Assembly (NCBI RefSeq): GCF_026914265.1
Contig: NC_069130.1
Span: 42,214,429-42,278,428, forward strand
DNA: 64,000 bases
DNA from: Mya arenaria
Lineage: Eukaryota > Mollusca > Bivalvia > Myida > Myidae
Reading direction: 5' to 3'
The translations under genes were made by a program, and so were the position numbers. Below, in pieces: positions 12,086 through 24,360 of this stretch (its first letter is position 1; each line of letters begins with the position of its first letter). The notes beneath the pieces were generated by a model. It ran no database searches and had not been told where the DNA came from. It saw only the letters and a program-made list of their open reading frames with translations.

Positions 12086-12865
12086 ACTTTATCCAGGTAG
12101 TGACTGATATTTTTACTGATGATTTCTCAGATACAATTTTGATATACACAATATAAAGTTTTTTTATCGGGGAAAAAGGGTCAGATACTTAATGCGAAAA
12201 GTGCTTTTATTGTTAATTGTGACAATTCTTATTTATTTTTGACTCACTGGGGGATTTTATTGTATTATAGTTACCATTTCTTTATTTGACTTTCTAATCA
12301 ACAAACGCCATTCTTTGTTGGTATTTTAAAAGTTAAGATATATTAAAGATACAGACGAATACGGTTACATTGTAAGATTTTTAATAATAATTTTAGATTT
12401 TTTTAGAGCAATACAAATATAACAATGCATGTATACCAGTGAATGAGACGGTGTCTGAAATACCATCAGTTGCATGTTTATATACATTTGGTTAAAGTTT
12501 GCTCTTACTTTAATTAATAAAATAAAATAACATAAAAATCACTTTACGGTAGAGGTTGTGCTACTGATACAGAGTCAATCAGAGTGTTACATTAAGTTTC
12601 AATTAAACAATAAATAATAAAATCATTAATGAAGAATATCCTTGAACTGCTTGGTCAAGATTTAGATTGAGTGTTCGTTCATTGGCAATAGATACCGGAC
12701 ATTACAACAAATTGAACAGAAAATGTAAAATATTATTATTATTGTTGTTGTTGTTGTTGTTTGCATTTCCGCGTGATACGAAAAAAAGTTTTTTAAATTC
12801 AATTCCGTCTTTTATCTTTATTTATTATTTTTATTTATTGATTATTATTATTACTATGATTTAAA

Positions 12866-13020
12866 ATCGAACACGATCCAATTAGCCGCCCATCAAGCAG
12901 AGTGTTATTGTTATACAGTATTGTTTGTTAGATTGTGTTGAAAAGTTTACACGGCAGTGAACCCAGAGCTATATTAATTTCGACAGTGCAGCAGATGAAA
13001 GGGATTCCTTTTGAAATAAC
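12866..13020 (-). repeat. Distal module of copy 3
   Basis: Degraded distal module: CCAATTAGCCGCCCATCAA, then a reduced palindrome region (CAGTATTGTTTGTTAG) and AAAGGGATTCCTTTTGAAAT, shared with the distal modules at 2.4, 18.4 and 24.1 kb. It may have served both divergent neighbours, copies 3 and 4. Confidence 0.45.
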
Positions 13021-13734
13021 TCAACTTGATCTGATTATTCAAGTTATTTACTAACTGTACATACTCTTTCATAATTCATGCAAACAAGTGTTACTATTCT
13101 TAATTCAATAAGGTCCATAATTTTCGGCTGTTGCTAGCCGTCTTTAATTCGGGTATTTCCCCAAACCAAAAGTGTGCCAAAAGAAATCTGTGAGAAAGGG
13201 ACTTGCTAACAATAATAAAATTAAGTAGACCTGTGTCTCTCTTAAGCATTAAAAATGACATTTGTTGTCAGTTCTCTCTTTCCTTCCTTCATGGCACATA
13301 CCAGAATAGTTTTCATCGTTGTTGTCTCAATTTCAACCATCTACACAAAAAATTAACCCATGTGAAGGTGATGTTCATGTCGCTTAATTACACTATTTTA
13401 GAATCATCTCATAAACGTTGCTCAGATTGAAAGGACCTACGAATGAAAAGAGATACAGAATCGTTTACTTATTCAAATTTCTTGGCACCTCTTAAAATGG
13501 ACATAAATAATGGTTTTCCCTCTTTAAATAAAAATATTAAAATGTATGTTTTCTGTTATGCTTTCTATTTGCGAGGTTTCAGAGCTTTTAGTGTTGTTCT
13601 TCATGCAAGACGCCTCTTTTTGATTTTCAATCAGTTTTCTTTTATATAAAAAAATCCAAAACCATTAACAATCAAAACATTTCAGTTATTTCTTGGTTTC
13701 TGTCTGCAAGTCTTATAGCGATCATTGATTCTGT
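13021..13734. other. Centre of the divergent cluster
   Basis: Spacer between the minus-strand and plus-strand halves of the cluster. No coding exon or bounded element was recognised. The orientation of the genes flips here. Confidence 0.4.
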
Positions 13735-14102
13735 CTGATATTCTACTACTGTCATCTCAATAAAAGTCTCTTTCATCTTCGACATCGCCATGAATATTGC
13801 TCTGGGTTCAATACCATATATAAGTTTCATCACAATCTGACAAACAATATTGTAAAACAATAATCTCTCATCAGATTGTCAATGGATAATACTAATTGAT
13901 GAGCTGCTAATTAGAATTCATTTGAGGTGTTCAACGGCCATCACAGCGTTGACCTGAGCGAATCAGAGCGTAGCCGCTTGAGTGCATGGCTGACCTATCT
14001 GAACACCTTTGACATATAAAAACTAGGGGATGGTCAGAACTTCATCAGATCTTCATCAATCTTGTTAGTGTATAAAACTTAAGTATACTACTGTATTTTA
14101 AC
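13735..14102 (+). promoter_or_regulatory. Copy 4 promoter and proximal module
   Basis: Palindrome block with CACAATCTGACAAACAATAT at about 13832-13855 and its inverted partner TCAGATTGTC near 13873, then a TTTGAGGTGTTCA box near 13920, and the TATA box TATAAAAA at 14015-14022, about 80 bases before the start codon at 14103. Confidence 0.55.
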
Positions 14103-15731
14103 ATGCCTCCTCAAAGTTTGGATTTTTGTCCCGTATTGCCTTTGGCCCGCCGGTAAGTACATGTACATATATAGTTTGCCCTTTTCTGAGTAAAACTCTC
14201 ATTAAATGTGGGATTTCATATCTCAGACATGACAGGACATAACGTGCGAAACACAGCACTCTATCAAAGTTTTATTCAATACGATACAAACTGCCATTCA
14301 GTACTGTCAGATTATTGGCAAAATCGGCATTAAATATTTATATCTTCTTAAACACATCTGGGCATCTATGCCTACACCGAGTTTATAGGACACAAGCGTA
14401 AACGTTTTATCCATGGTTAAAAAAGCAATGCAAGGACTTAAATACAATTGTGACTTTTTGTGAGACATTCGATGTAGTAATTTATTATAGTCACTATGTT
14501 TCCGTTGCTAAAGGGACATCCTTTTAAATATAGAAAGAAGCTGTTACTTGATGAAGAAAACACTACTAACGAGAATGAAAATGAACTGGAGAAAATACTC
14601 ACCAAGAACTTCAAAGAATGTTCGTCAGAGATAACAGCCGTTCCACGGGAACGGAAAAGACGCAGAACAGCTGAATACATACCCACGGCACCGCAACATG
14701 ATGACGTAAATATAGCCGCTTCTCCTGTAATTGACGTCACTCGGGCTGTTGAGCGGTTGTCGACGAACTCTGACCTCGTGGCCGACGGGTCACGTAATAA
14801 CGCTCTGCCGGCAATTGCGGGCAAACACAGAGACCTCAAGGTCATTGCATCACAAACGTTAAAAATATTTTAATGTTTAATTTCGTTTAGTGAATTTTGA
14901 AGGGCGCTCGATTCTTAAAATCTTAAAATGCTTGCCCCAAATCACTTTCTTGAATGCACATGTAAATGAGGTCAACTTCTTTATCCATACTCGCATTTAA
15001 AATGTATCAGATGTTATATTATTATCTTACTGTCATGAAAACGGTAATACGTAAAGGTGTCCTCGATATCGTAATGAAAAAATACGATATTGTTTCAGAA
15101 GACTGCGGTACTGAACGGCACCTACGACCACCATATTGATCACCTGACCGTCATAGACTGCAGATACCCGTTCGAGTTTGATGGAGGCCATATCCGGGAT
15201 GCCATTAATCTATACACGAAGAACGCCGTCCAAAACTTTCTCAAAGAGACTATGACGTCTTCAGACAAGAATCACGTGGTCATTTTACACCGCGAGTTCT
15301 CATCCGAACGAGGCCCATAAATGTATCGCCATCTTAGATCACTGGGCCATGACTTGAACAAGAATTCTTACCCGCGACTGAATTTCCCAGAGGTTTACCT
15401 CTTGGAAGGAGGATACAAGGCGTTTTACCAACATAACCAGGTAATATAATATGCTTGAAGTGTTAATTAGATTATGCAATGTGATGTTAAATAGGTAGTT
15501 AAATTTCAGTTCTGCTTAAAATTTAACTCATTTGAGTCGTGAAATAATGACAATGTTCTGTTATTTCAGAACCAGTGCTTCCCACAGGAATATGTTCCAA
15601 TGTTGCACCAGAAGCACGCAAACGAATTACGTAACTTCCGGGTCAAGACCAAGTCCTGGGCAGCAGGTGATAAACTGCGTCACAGGTCACGTGTGAGTGC
15701 AACCGGGATAACCGTCAGACTCGCGTTCTGA
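14103..15731 (+). pseudogene. CDC25: CDC25-like copy 4, catalytically dead pseudogene
   Basis: Four exons can be traced: 14103-14152 (MPPQSLDFCPVLPLARR), about 14457-14858 (MFPLLKG start, RERKRRRTAE basic patch, VERLSTNSDLVADGS, LPAIAGKHRDLKVIASQT), 15099-15440 (rhodanese) and 15570-15731 (NQCFPQEYVPMLHQKH, FRVKTKSWAAG). The active-site HC is HR (HREFSSER), so the nucleophilic cysteine is gone. A stop follows directly after SSERGP, and the exon 2 donor GT appears changed to TT. Exon 2 resembles copy 1 while exon 4 and the 3' flank resemble copy 3. Even if transcribed it could not be an active phosphatase. As in copy 1, exon 1 and the MFPLLKG frame do not join in phase. Confidence 0.85.
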
Positions 15732-15821
15732 TTGGTCATTCAGCAACCTTATATGTCTTGTGTAGTGAAATCGCTGAAAATTCAAGAAATGACTCTTCTT
15801 AAGCATGATGCATACGGCAAT

Positions 15822-16125
15822 GTCCGCCCGGTTAGCTCAATCGGTAGAGCGTTGGACTGTGAATCGGACAATCCCGGTTCGATTCCCGGGTGGACCAGGT
15901 CACATCTGTTGTGATTGGATATGAAATCCTTTCTACGACCATTCGCACTGTACCACTGCCCCGGCATGTACAGAAGTTGTCAGTTCCTTGCAGAGGTGAA
16001 GGCACCTAGTACTGGTTAACCGCCAGATAGTCTGCCCAGGATAGATGTGCACTGGTTGAACTGTCACTCTGGGACCCTTCAATGTGCTCACGCCGGGACC
16101 CGGAGTATAAACTACTAACACCACC
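15822..16125 (+). mobile_element. tRNA-headed SINE with 12-bp target duplication
   Basis: A 304-bp SINE bounded by exact 12-bp copies of GCATACGGCAAT (15810-15821 and 16126-16137). The head resembles a tRNA: A-box-like TTAGCTCAATCGGTAGAGC at about 15831-15850 and B box GGTTCGATTCC at 15876-15886, with a GTG (His-type) anticodon loop but mismatched anticodon and T stems. The body is unrelated to tRNA and probably carries one of the conserved mollusc SINE domains, which I cannot name with certainty. The insertion lies about 80 bases downstream of copy 4; the matching flank of copy 3 lacks it. Confidence 0.85.
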
Positions 16126-16137
16126 GCATACGGCAAT

Positions 16138-18409
16138 ATATGTCATAGTTAGAAGTCTCAATGCGCTTCGATAAGCTGTCGAATTGCTCAGCTAGAAAAG
16201 GGCGACAAGCTGCGTCACTAATCACGGAAACACATTAAGTCCGGGTCTTGTACAAAACATGATGAACTACGCAACAAAGTAAAATGATTAACGATATTTT
16301 ATCGAAGAAAATCAGAGCCTTTTTATAAATCTACGAATACATAATGGAAATAATTGTGAATATGTATTGTTTATTTTCATGTTGTTGTTTTTTCACTCTC
16401 TTCCTTGCCCTCTCTTACGAAACTGTTAAAGTTTACAGAGTTAATTATTTATTTTTTGTAAGTACTTTTTGCTTTGTTTTGTTAATGACATTTTTCTTTG
16501 TTTATTATTTAATATGTTTATGAATAAAAATGTTTTAAATTACATGTGTATTTTTATTTTTACTTTTCATCAGTTTTAGATAAACATGCTTGTGTTATTT
16601 ACATCAAAACTAACTTTTAATGCCACGTTGCTAAAAACACTCAGCGTACTTCTTTAAATCTTTATTGATATCTGAAATGAAATGGTGTTTCAAACAAACA
16701 TGCATCTAATTGATTTTGAAATAACCCCCTTAAATCATCGGCAATATACCACCTAGAAAAACTTATTACAGTATATAATATTTATTGTTTATTTTTGGTA
16801 TAATCAACATCTCGCTGCCAACCTTTTAGTTATCTTATTGTTAGGCGTAAAATGGTTTTTAAATAGATTAAATAGTCATTTAAAGACAGTAACCAGTAGT
16901 CAATGCCTTTTTGAGAGGCCCCAAGAAATTGGAATAGCGAACAGTTTTGAATCTCCTTTAATTCTAAAGTCGTTGCATCTTGAATACGCATATTGGGTCA
17001 TTTTTAACAGTGTAATGAGGGGTCATAAGCATACCAACTGGGTTTATTTCGTGAGTAGATGGTTGAAATTTGAGACAACAATGGTAACTACTATGTCGGT
17101 ATGTGTCAGGTACCCAAGTTAGAAAGGATTTTTGCCGTACAATTGTTCGGTTATTTACATTTGCTGCATATCTTATAGCGACAACTCTCAAATCCTCCTC
17201 AAACCAAATCGGTTTTCCATTTACTAATTATTAATGTGAAACGGCTTATAACATAGTTCTTCGGTAACCAAAACGCCGGGCCTAGAAAGTGTGGAATAAC
17301 AAGTGGCGTGCAAGAGCGTGGCAGTTCATTTAAAAATAACCATCACACGGAAAAAGTGTGTTAATCCACTTTTGAAATGTGTTTAAATGTGTATCCGAAG
17401 TGTGGGAGTGGGAGGGGCTTTATCACATGTATATAGTCTTATGTACTGTGAGTAATTTGCCATACTAGCAAGCCTTTTTATACGAGATACAAACAACCGA
17501 TTATTAAAGCCAAGAATGAAATAATTATATTTTTTTTAATATCGCGTTTCGGTAAAATAGTTTACTTTATTCTGTTTATCCTCCAAATGTGAAGAGAAGT
17601 ATAGTTTATATACACATACACAAATATATACAATACAATACAAAGTATAGACATAGAAAAATAACAACAAAAAACAAACAAACACACAAACGTTATGGAC
17701 ACATATAAAGCATAAGGTTATTTACAATATACACAAACAATACATTGCCTCTGTCATTTGACAGGAACTGACGCTTATCGTTTGATTGAAATAAAGTCCG
17801 TTTACCGTTGTGTTGTGGTTACAATGGCATTTATTGTCAATTTATATTTCTTGCAAAATTTGAATTTTTGACGATGTTTTATCTTTTAATCAAGCACTTT
17901 CTTCGCATTTTACAAGGATAAATATGTTTGATGTCTCACGCTATCAAATGTGAACGATTTTTTTTATGAAAAATCAAATATGATGAAAATTCACAATTTT
18001 TAGAGAACAAGTTCTTTGAGTACGTTATATATGACGTTTAGATCTTAGAAGCAGGGTGTTTTGATTGTGTTAATAATATGTATTATTTTTCAGACAGATC
18101 GCAGTTTTTGTTATTTTAGTATCTAAAAAAGTACCGGTATATTTTTTTATTTATTTGGTACCATCATTATGGCAGTGTTCGTTAAGATCAGAATAGATAT
18201 ATATATATAATTACGGTGTTGGTGTGATGTAAAGTATTCTTTACTGCAATTGATTTGCACAAAAAATGCGTATGTTTAAGGGGTTTGCCAATATTCTCTA
18301 GGTGAGACCAATTTCATTAACGAGTAATAATTCGTGTTTTAATGTTCTATGAAATAGAGTATATAAAGCATTGACGTTGACTTGAGAAACTCAGATACGA
18401 TCAGTTATT
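16138..18409. other. Intergenic, copies 4-5
   Basis: No gene recognised. The part from about 17,230 (GTGAAACGGCTTATAACATA) is repeated in diverged form from 23,708, marking the left part of the unit duplicated around copies 5 and 6. Confidence 0.4.
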
Positions 18410-18660
18410 TCAAAAATGTAATTTCAAAAGGAATTTATTTCATCAGTACCGGCGCCATGAATACTGCTCTAGGTTCCTTTACATTTAATAGTTTTATCGC
18501 CATATGACAAACAATATTGTCAATTAATTGTCACTCATCAGAGTGACGATGGCAAACACAAACTGATTGATGAGCCGCTAACTGGGCCAAGTTTGAGATG
18601 GGTTAGTGACGATTGAACAGTCTTTGCGTTTTCAATATTAAACACCTGGCTCTAATATCA
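18410..18660 (+). repeat. Distal module of copy 5
   Basis: Second-type module with CATATGACAAACAATATTGT and CACTCATCAGAGTGACGATG. It is nearly identical to 24,110-24,360 and lies the same distance (about 1.1 kb) upstream of the proximal module. Confidence 0.55.
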
Positions 18661-19439
18661 TAAAAAATACTCAGGTCAACGCTGAACTTTAGTTTCAACT
18701 CATTTTACCGAATAAAAGCATCGTATGTTACACATTATTGTATGATTTAACTATTTTTAAAAAAGAACATTACCTCATAGAATGTGTCGATTAAAACAAT
18801 GGGTTAATGTTTCAAAGATAACTTATACTATAGCAATAGCATATGTTGGGGTAATTTTCAACAGCATTGAGTTGTTCTTAATTACATTTTATGCTGTAGA
18901 AAAAAGTTTTTAGGAATCTTGACCAAAGTTTGAATCAATATTGCCAATAAGAGAACACAATTTTAAAAGTTGTGAAAACATATACGATTTTGATAGTTTT
19001 TATAATATACAGTAAAATTGGTTGAGATTGAGATATGACTTTGTATTTTTGTGATATTCGGCCTGTAATATCGCAACAACAAACACACACACACCAACAA
19101 AAACATCTTAGTAATAAAATTATAAAAGAAAACAGTTCAATAATAAATTATAATCGTGTAATGCAGTTGTCGTACTTTTCAAACATTTGTTGTGCATTTT
19201 CTGTGCGGGTAGGGGGAGTGCAAAATCCTGCTGCACTTACTACATTTGAAAACACATATAACTGGCCGTAATCTATTATTTATAAACGCCTCAATTGTGA
19301 CATTTTCTACCAACTTAATAAAACTGCTATTACTTTGAAAGATGATATAAGCAAAAAGCAATACATATTGTCATTTTCTGGTTTCTGTCTGCATATCTTC
19401 TAATGACAATAAAGTTTATATCGATACAATCTAATATTC

Positions 19440-19835
19440 TACTAATGTTATCTCATTAAAAGTCTCTTTCATCTTCATCGCCATGGATATTGCTCTTGGT
19501 CCAATACCTTGTAAAAGTTTCATCACAATCTGACAAACAATATTGTCCAGCAATAATCACTCATCAGATTGTCAATGGTTGACACTAATTGTTTGATGAG
19601 CGGCTAATTGGACCGCGTTTGAGGTGTTCAGTAGGTAAATGAGCGTTGACTTGAGCGGCTCAGAGCGTCCGCCGCTCCAATCATCGTGCTTGAGTGAACA
19701 GCTGAATTATCTTAACGCCTTTGACTCAGATCGTATATAAAACAGCCGATCTTCCAAATTTCATCATATCTCTACCAAACGTTTACGTTTACACAACTTA
19801 CTTAGACTGAACTGCTTTTAATAGAAATTTCAAAA
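19440..19835 (+). promoter_or_regulatory. Copy 5 promoter and proximal module
   Basis: Palindrome block CACAATCTGACAAACAATAT near 19525, CTAATTGG near 19605, GCGTTTGAGGTGTTCAGTAG near 19618, a second CCAAT near 19678, and the TATA box TATATAAAA at 19734-19742, about 95 bases before the start codon. Confidence 0.6.
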
Positions 19836-21307
19836 ATGCCTCCACAGAGTTTGGATTTTTGTTCCGTGTCAACGTTGGCCCGCCGCTTTGCAGCGCAGTA
19901 AGTTGATTTTATTATTGTTTATTATCATTACATCATTGTGAAAGTTTTCAGTAAACAATAAAATGAACGTGTTTTTTTTGCTAGCGCTCCAAATTGATAA
20001 TCCGTTATGACAATAAATTGCTAACTTTCCAGAAACATGAGAAAGAAGCTTTCAGTTGACCACGATCTGAAATCAGAGCAAACAGCATTGGATGAAATTT
20101 TCTAGAAGAACTTCAACAAACGTAGGATTGACGTCAATGACGTTTACCATGATCAAAAAAGACGCCGAACTTCTGAGGTGCATCCGAAGTCATCCCAAAT
20201 CTATAACGTCATCACAAATGAGAGCTGATCGTATACGAGTGACGTCATTCAGGCGGTTGAACGGCTGTCGACGAACTCCGACCTTGTGGCAGATGGGTCA
20301 CGGGACAACGGGCTCCCGACCGTGGCCGGAAAACACAAGGATCTCATGGCCATTTTACCGGAAACGGTTAGTTTTATCTAATTTCTAAAATCAGTGTTCT
20401 GAATAACAGAGTATTTTAGGCGATAAATGCCTTTTTACGTTCACATCCAAAATGTATTAATTTCTTATAATCCCCTCTTCAATAGAAAGCTTGCATTTTC
20501 TAGATAAGATTTATCTAGACAACATCCTCATCAGAAAATGATGCTATATTTTTCAGATGTCAGCTGTACTGAATGGCGACTACGACCACCATATTGATCA
20601 CTTGACCGTCATTGACTGTAGATACCCGTACGAGTTTGAAGGAGGCCATATCCGGGGCGCCATTAATCTCTACACCAAGGACTCCATCCGGAACTTCCTG
20701 AACGAGACAATGACCTCATAAGAAAAGAATCACGTGATCGTTTTTCACTGCGAGTTCTCATCAGAACGAGGCCCGAAGATGTACCGCCATCTTAGATCGC
20801 TGGATCGTGAATCCAACAAGGATTCTTACCCACAACTGAACTTCCCAGAGGTTTACCTCTTGTAAGATGGATACAAGGAGTTTTATCACCAGTTTCAGGT
20901 ATGTGCTATAGTTAATATTTTATTGGTATAAATTTGTTTAGCATATGGACGTTGGTTTCTTATTTCCAAGGCGAACGATAATGCACGCTATACCCGGTCA
21001 CATTTTTTCTTGACTAAAAAAATAAAACAGTTAAATAATAATTTAATTTTATATTAAGATATTCATGTTTGACATACATATAATTATTAAACTATTCACA
21101 CCAATAATATTTAAATATGTATTGTGATTTTTCTCCTTTCAGGACCAGTGCTTTCCCCAAATCTATGTTCCCATGTTGCACCAGGAGCACGTGGACGACT
21201 TACGTCACTTCCGTGTCAAGTCCAAGTCGTGGGCGGCAGGCGACAAACCACGTCACAGATCACATTTAAGTAAATCTGCTGGAAGTTCTCTCAGACTTAC
21301 CTTCTGA
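19836..21307 (+). pseudogene. CDC25: CDC25-like copy 5, pseudogene
   Basis: All four exons and splice sites remain: 19836-19897 (MPPQSLDFCSVSTLARRFAA), 20033-20366, 20557-20898 and 21143-21307. Exon 3 keeps VIDCRYPYEFEGGHIRGAIN and an intact [18 protein letters not shown]; exon 4 keeps FRVKSKSWAAGDKPRHRS. Four in-frame stops break it: two in exon 2 (after DEIF and after NES) and two in exon 3 (after MTS and after VYLL). Splicing and frame are otherwise intact, so decay is recent or reflects relaxed selection on one of several copies. It forms a tandem pair with copy 6. Confidence 0.88.
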
Positions 21308-21814
21308 TTTAACAATGGTCAGCAGCTGATAAAACTCGCCATTGGAATACCTGGAGTTGACTGGATGCATGCCACAAATTAGCCAAAGTTGACATGTCAT
21401 ACGCAATCGTACCAACATATGTCATTGTTTTGTTTGTTATTATGTGCTCTTATACTTTCTATTCTCGTCCCTTTCATATTGCTCTCTCTGTCTTTCCGAA
21501 ATACGTTGAAAATATGTTTTAAAATCGTTTTGTTTTGATTTATGGTTCAAATTGAGTTTATCAAATAAATTTGATTTACTGGTATTTGTTTTGTGTTTCA
21601 TAACAATGATACTGACGAACGTTCAAATTTCAAAACTTTCGTTCACCCAAGTTGGTGGAAATAAGTTTTACCGTAAGGTGTGCGTAACTTAGCGCGTTTA
21701 TAAGCACAACGTCAAAAGCCTCTATTTATTCTGTTCAATTTGGTGTAGAATGCGCACTTCCAGGGGTACGCACAGATCTTTAATCTCAAATTCTGGTACA
21801 ACCCAAACGGGTTC

Positions 21815-22604
21815 GCATTTACTTAATATCAAATCGTGTGTGTTCTCTTCATCTACTGCAAAATTCTCAAATTATTTTCCTTCCAATATGGGAGTCAGGC
21901 AAGGAGAAAATCTTTCGCCTCTTTTATTTTCATTATTTCTTAATGATCTACATGAATACTTGCAGTCAAAGCCAACCGTAAACGTAATTTCAATACGACT
22001 AAATGAAGACAATGAACTTCCCCAGTTCCTGAAGCTTTTTATTCTGTTATATGCAGATGACACAGTTATAATGGCAGAAACGGCACGTGACCTGCAAAAT
22101 GCTCTCGATGCCTATTCTAATTACTGCACTGACTGGAAACTAATAATCAATACAACAAAATCTAAAATACTAATTTTCTCAAATGGCCGACAACCAATTT
22201 TTTTTTTTCATTAAACAATCAGCCGATTGATATAGTGAAGGAATATAAATATCTAGGTGTGTTGTTTAGTAGAACAGGTTCTTTCTATAAAAACAAAATA
22301 CATGTTGCATCGCAGGCAACTAGAGCAACTTATAGCCTCCTCAGAAACTCTAATAGACTCAATCTTCCGATCGATCTTCAAATACACTTATTCAATAAAA
22401 CAGTTAAACCAATTTTACTTTACGGCGCAGAAATCTGGGGTTACGGAAATCTTGATATTATAGAAAGAGTTCAGCTGAATTTTTTAAAGTATATTCTCAA
22501 ATTAAAAAGATCAACTCCTAATTATATGGTTTATGGCGAAACTGGAACAACACCAGTAGCTTTAGATATAGAAGAGAAAATGATGTCATACTGGGTATGT
22601 TTGT

Positions 22605-22696
<92 letters not shown>

Positions 22697-22700
22697 ACTG

Positions 22701-22769
<69 letters not shown>

Positions 22770-23690
22770 GTAAACTATCATCGATGATATATAAATGCAT
22801 ATACAAAACAGTTCAGACTTTACCTCCAGACATAATAAGAACACAATATCAATGGTGCTTCAAAATAAAGTCAATACTAACAAAGTGTGGATTTATAGGA
22901 ACTTGGGAATATCAACAAGATGGCAATCCTAAATGGCTTAAACTTGCGGTTAAGCGCAAGCTTAAAGATCTGTTCTTAACATCGTGGTACTCCCTTATTG
23001 AAAATGCTAGCAACAGCCAATTTTATAAAATCTTCAAAACGTCATTTGGCTATGAAAAGTATCTTCATTCAACACCCAAATCATTATTATATCCACTTAT
23101 CAAGTTTAGAACAAGAAACCACAGACTACCAATAGAAACGGGCAATTGGAATAGAACACCAGTCAATGAAAGGAAATGCCAAACATGTAACAAAATAGGG
23201 GATGAATTCCATTTTTTATTCGAGTGTAACATTTTTGATATCGAGCGTAAGCAGTATATAAAACCATATTTTAACAGACGTCCAAACATAAATAAACTTG
23301 AGCATTTGGTAAACACAACTAATAGAAAGGAATTTTTGAACATGTGTAAAATGGTATCTGTTATTCTTAAACAACTTCGTTAAACATTACTGATCTTATT
23401 TATCGCAGACTTTCTGCATACATATTAGTTGACTCTCCCATTGTACTTAACCCATTTTATAACTCATAAAGTTTCGTAAACACTGCTTGAACCCAATGAT
23501 CCATGTGCAATATTTATCCTGTTAAACGGGACTATCTGGTCTTTAAATATTTGATTTATTGGAATGTATGTTATGTCTTTGAATCCTCAATTTGAGCCTC
23601 TGAAATGTATTGTCTTTATCAATTACCTCAATTCTTTCATGTTGTGCATGAATTTGAGTGAATAAATGTGTTGACTTGACTTGACTTGAC
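21815..23690 (+). mobile_element. 5'-truncated LINE with reverse transcriptase
   Basis: 3' part of a non-LTR retrotransposon of the CR1/Jockey-like group, inserted between copies 5 and 6. The reverse transcriptase shows GVRQGENLSPLLFSLFLNDL, the catalytic LLYADDTVIMAE (YADD box) and WKLIINTTKSKILIFS. After one frame change in a T run near 22,205 the second part continues: EYKYLGVLFSRTGSF, LLYGAEIWGYG, STPNYMVYGETG, and a C-terminal knuckle CQTCNKIGDEFHFLFEC. It ends in a (TTGAC)4 tail at 23,671-23,690. The endonuclease and the start of the polymerase are missing. With only one frame change the copy is young compared with the fragment at 7.1-8.5 kb. Confidence 0.9.
22607..22769. repeat. (AAT)n expansion inside the LINE reading frame
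   Basis: About 54 nearly perfect AAT units read in frame as polyasparagine within the LINE C-terminal region, interrupted by one AAA and one ACT-GAT. The frame stays open on both sides. Confidence 0.95.
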
Positions 23691-24109
23691 ATTTACTAAA
23701 ACGTTAATATGAAACGGCCTAGAACAGAGTCCTTGGGAGACCAAAGCGCCGATCCTAAAAATGTGGAATTACAAGTGTCGTGCAAGAGAGGAGACATTTA
23801 AAAAAAGATCATCTCACTGCAGAAGTGGGTGAATTTACTTTCGAAATAAGTTATAGAGAAAAAAGATTATCTTAACCTTATAAAATCAAAAACCACAACA
23901 ACGTTACATGTTTCACAAAAGGTTCTGGCAATTAGAATATCAGAAATCACAACTTGGTCTTATGACTGATGCTTTTATCATATTCCAGACATTCACAGGG
24001 TCAGTGAGACCATTTTCATTAACGAGTAATACTTCGTGTTTTAATGTTCTATAAAATGGTATATATAAAAATTGACTTTGACTTGAGAATCTCATATACG
24101 ATCAGTTAT

Positions 24110-24360
24110 TTCTATAAATGTAATTTCAAAAGGAATTTATTTCATCTGTACCGGCGCCATGAATACTGCTCTAGGTTCCTTTACATTTAATAGTTTTATC
24201 ACCATATGACAAACAATATTGTCAATTAATAGTCCCTCATCAGAGTGACGATGGCAAACACAAACTGATTGATGAGCCGCTAATTGGGCCAAGTTTGAGA
24301 TGGGTTAGTGACGATTGAACAGTCTTTGCGTTTTCAATATTAAACACCTGGCCCCCATAT
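24110..24360 (+). repeat. Distal module of copy 6
   Basis: Near-identical copy of the module at 18,410-18,660, showing that the tandem duplication of copies 5 and 6 included more than 1.4 kb of upstream DNA. Confidence 0.55.

Noticed and set aside
11918-12100. Conserved ~45-residue protein divergent from each CDC25 copy (NIVCQIVMKLLQG-like frame in the modules)
   Set aside because: The frame recurs in several modules, but differences between copies are mostly amino-acid changing, stops appear in several modules and there is no conserved start. The DNA is conserved as a promoter block, not as protein.
15822-15894. Functional tRNA-His gene
   Set aside because: Good A and B boxes and a GTG anticodon loop, but the T stem and anticodon stem have mismatches, and the whole sits at the head of a longer element with target duplications.
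22518-22844. Poly-Tyr and poly-Leu reading frames on the minus strand
   Set aside because: Shadows of the AAT microsatellite.
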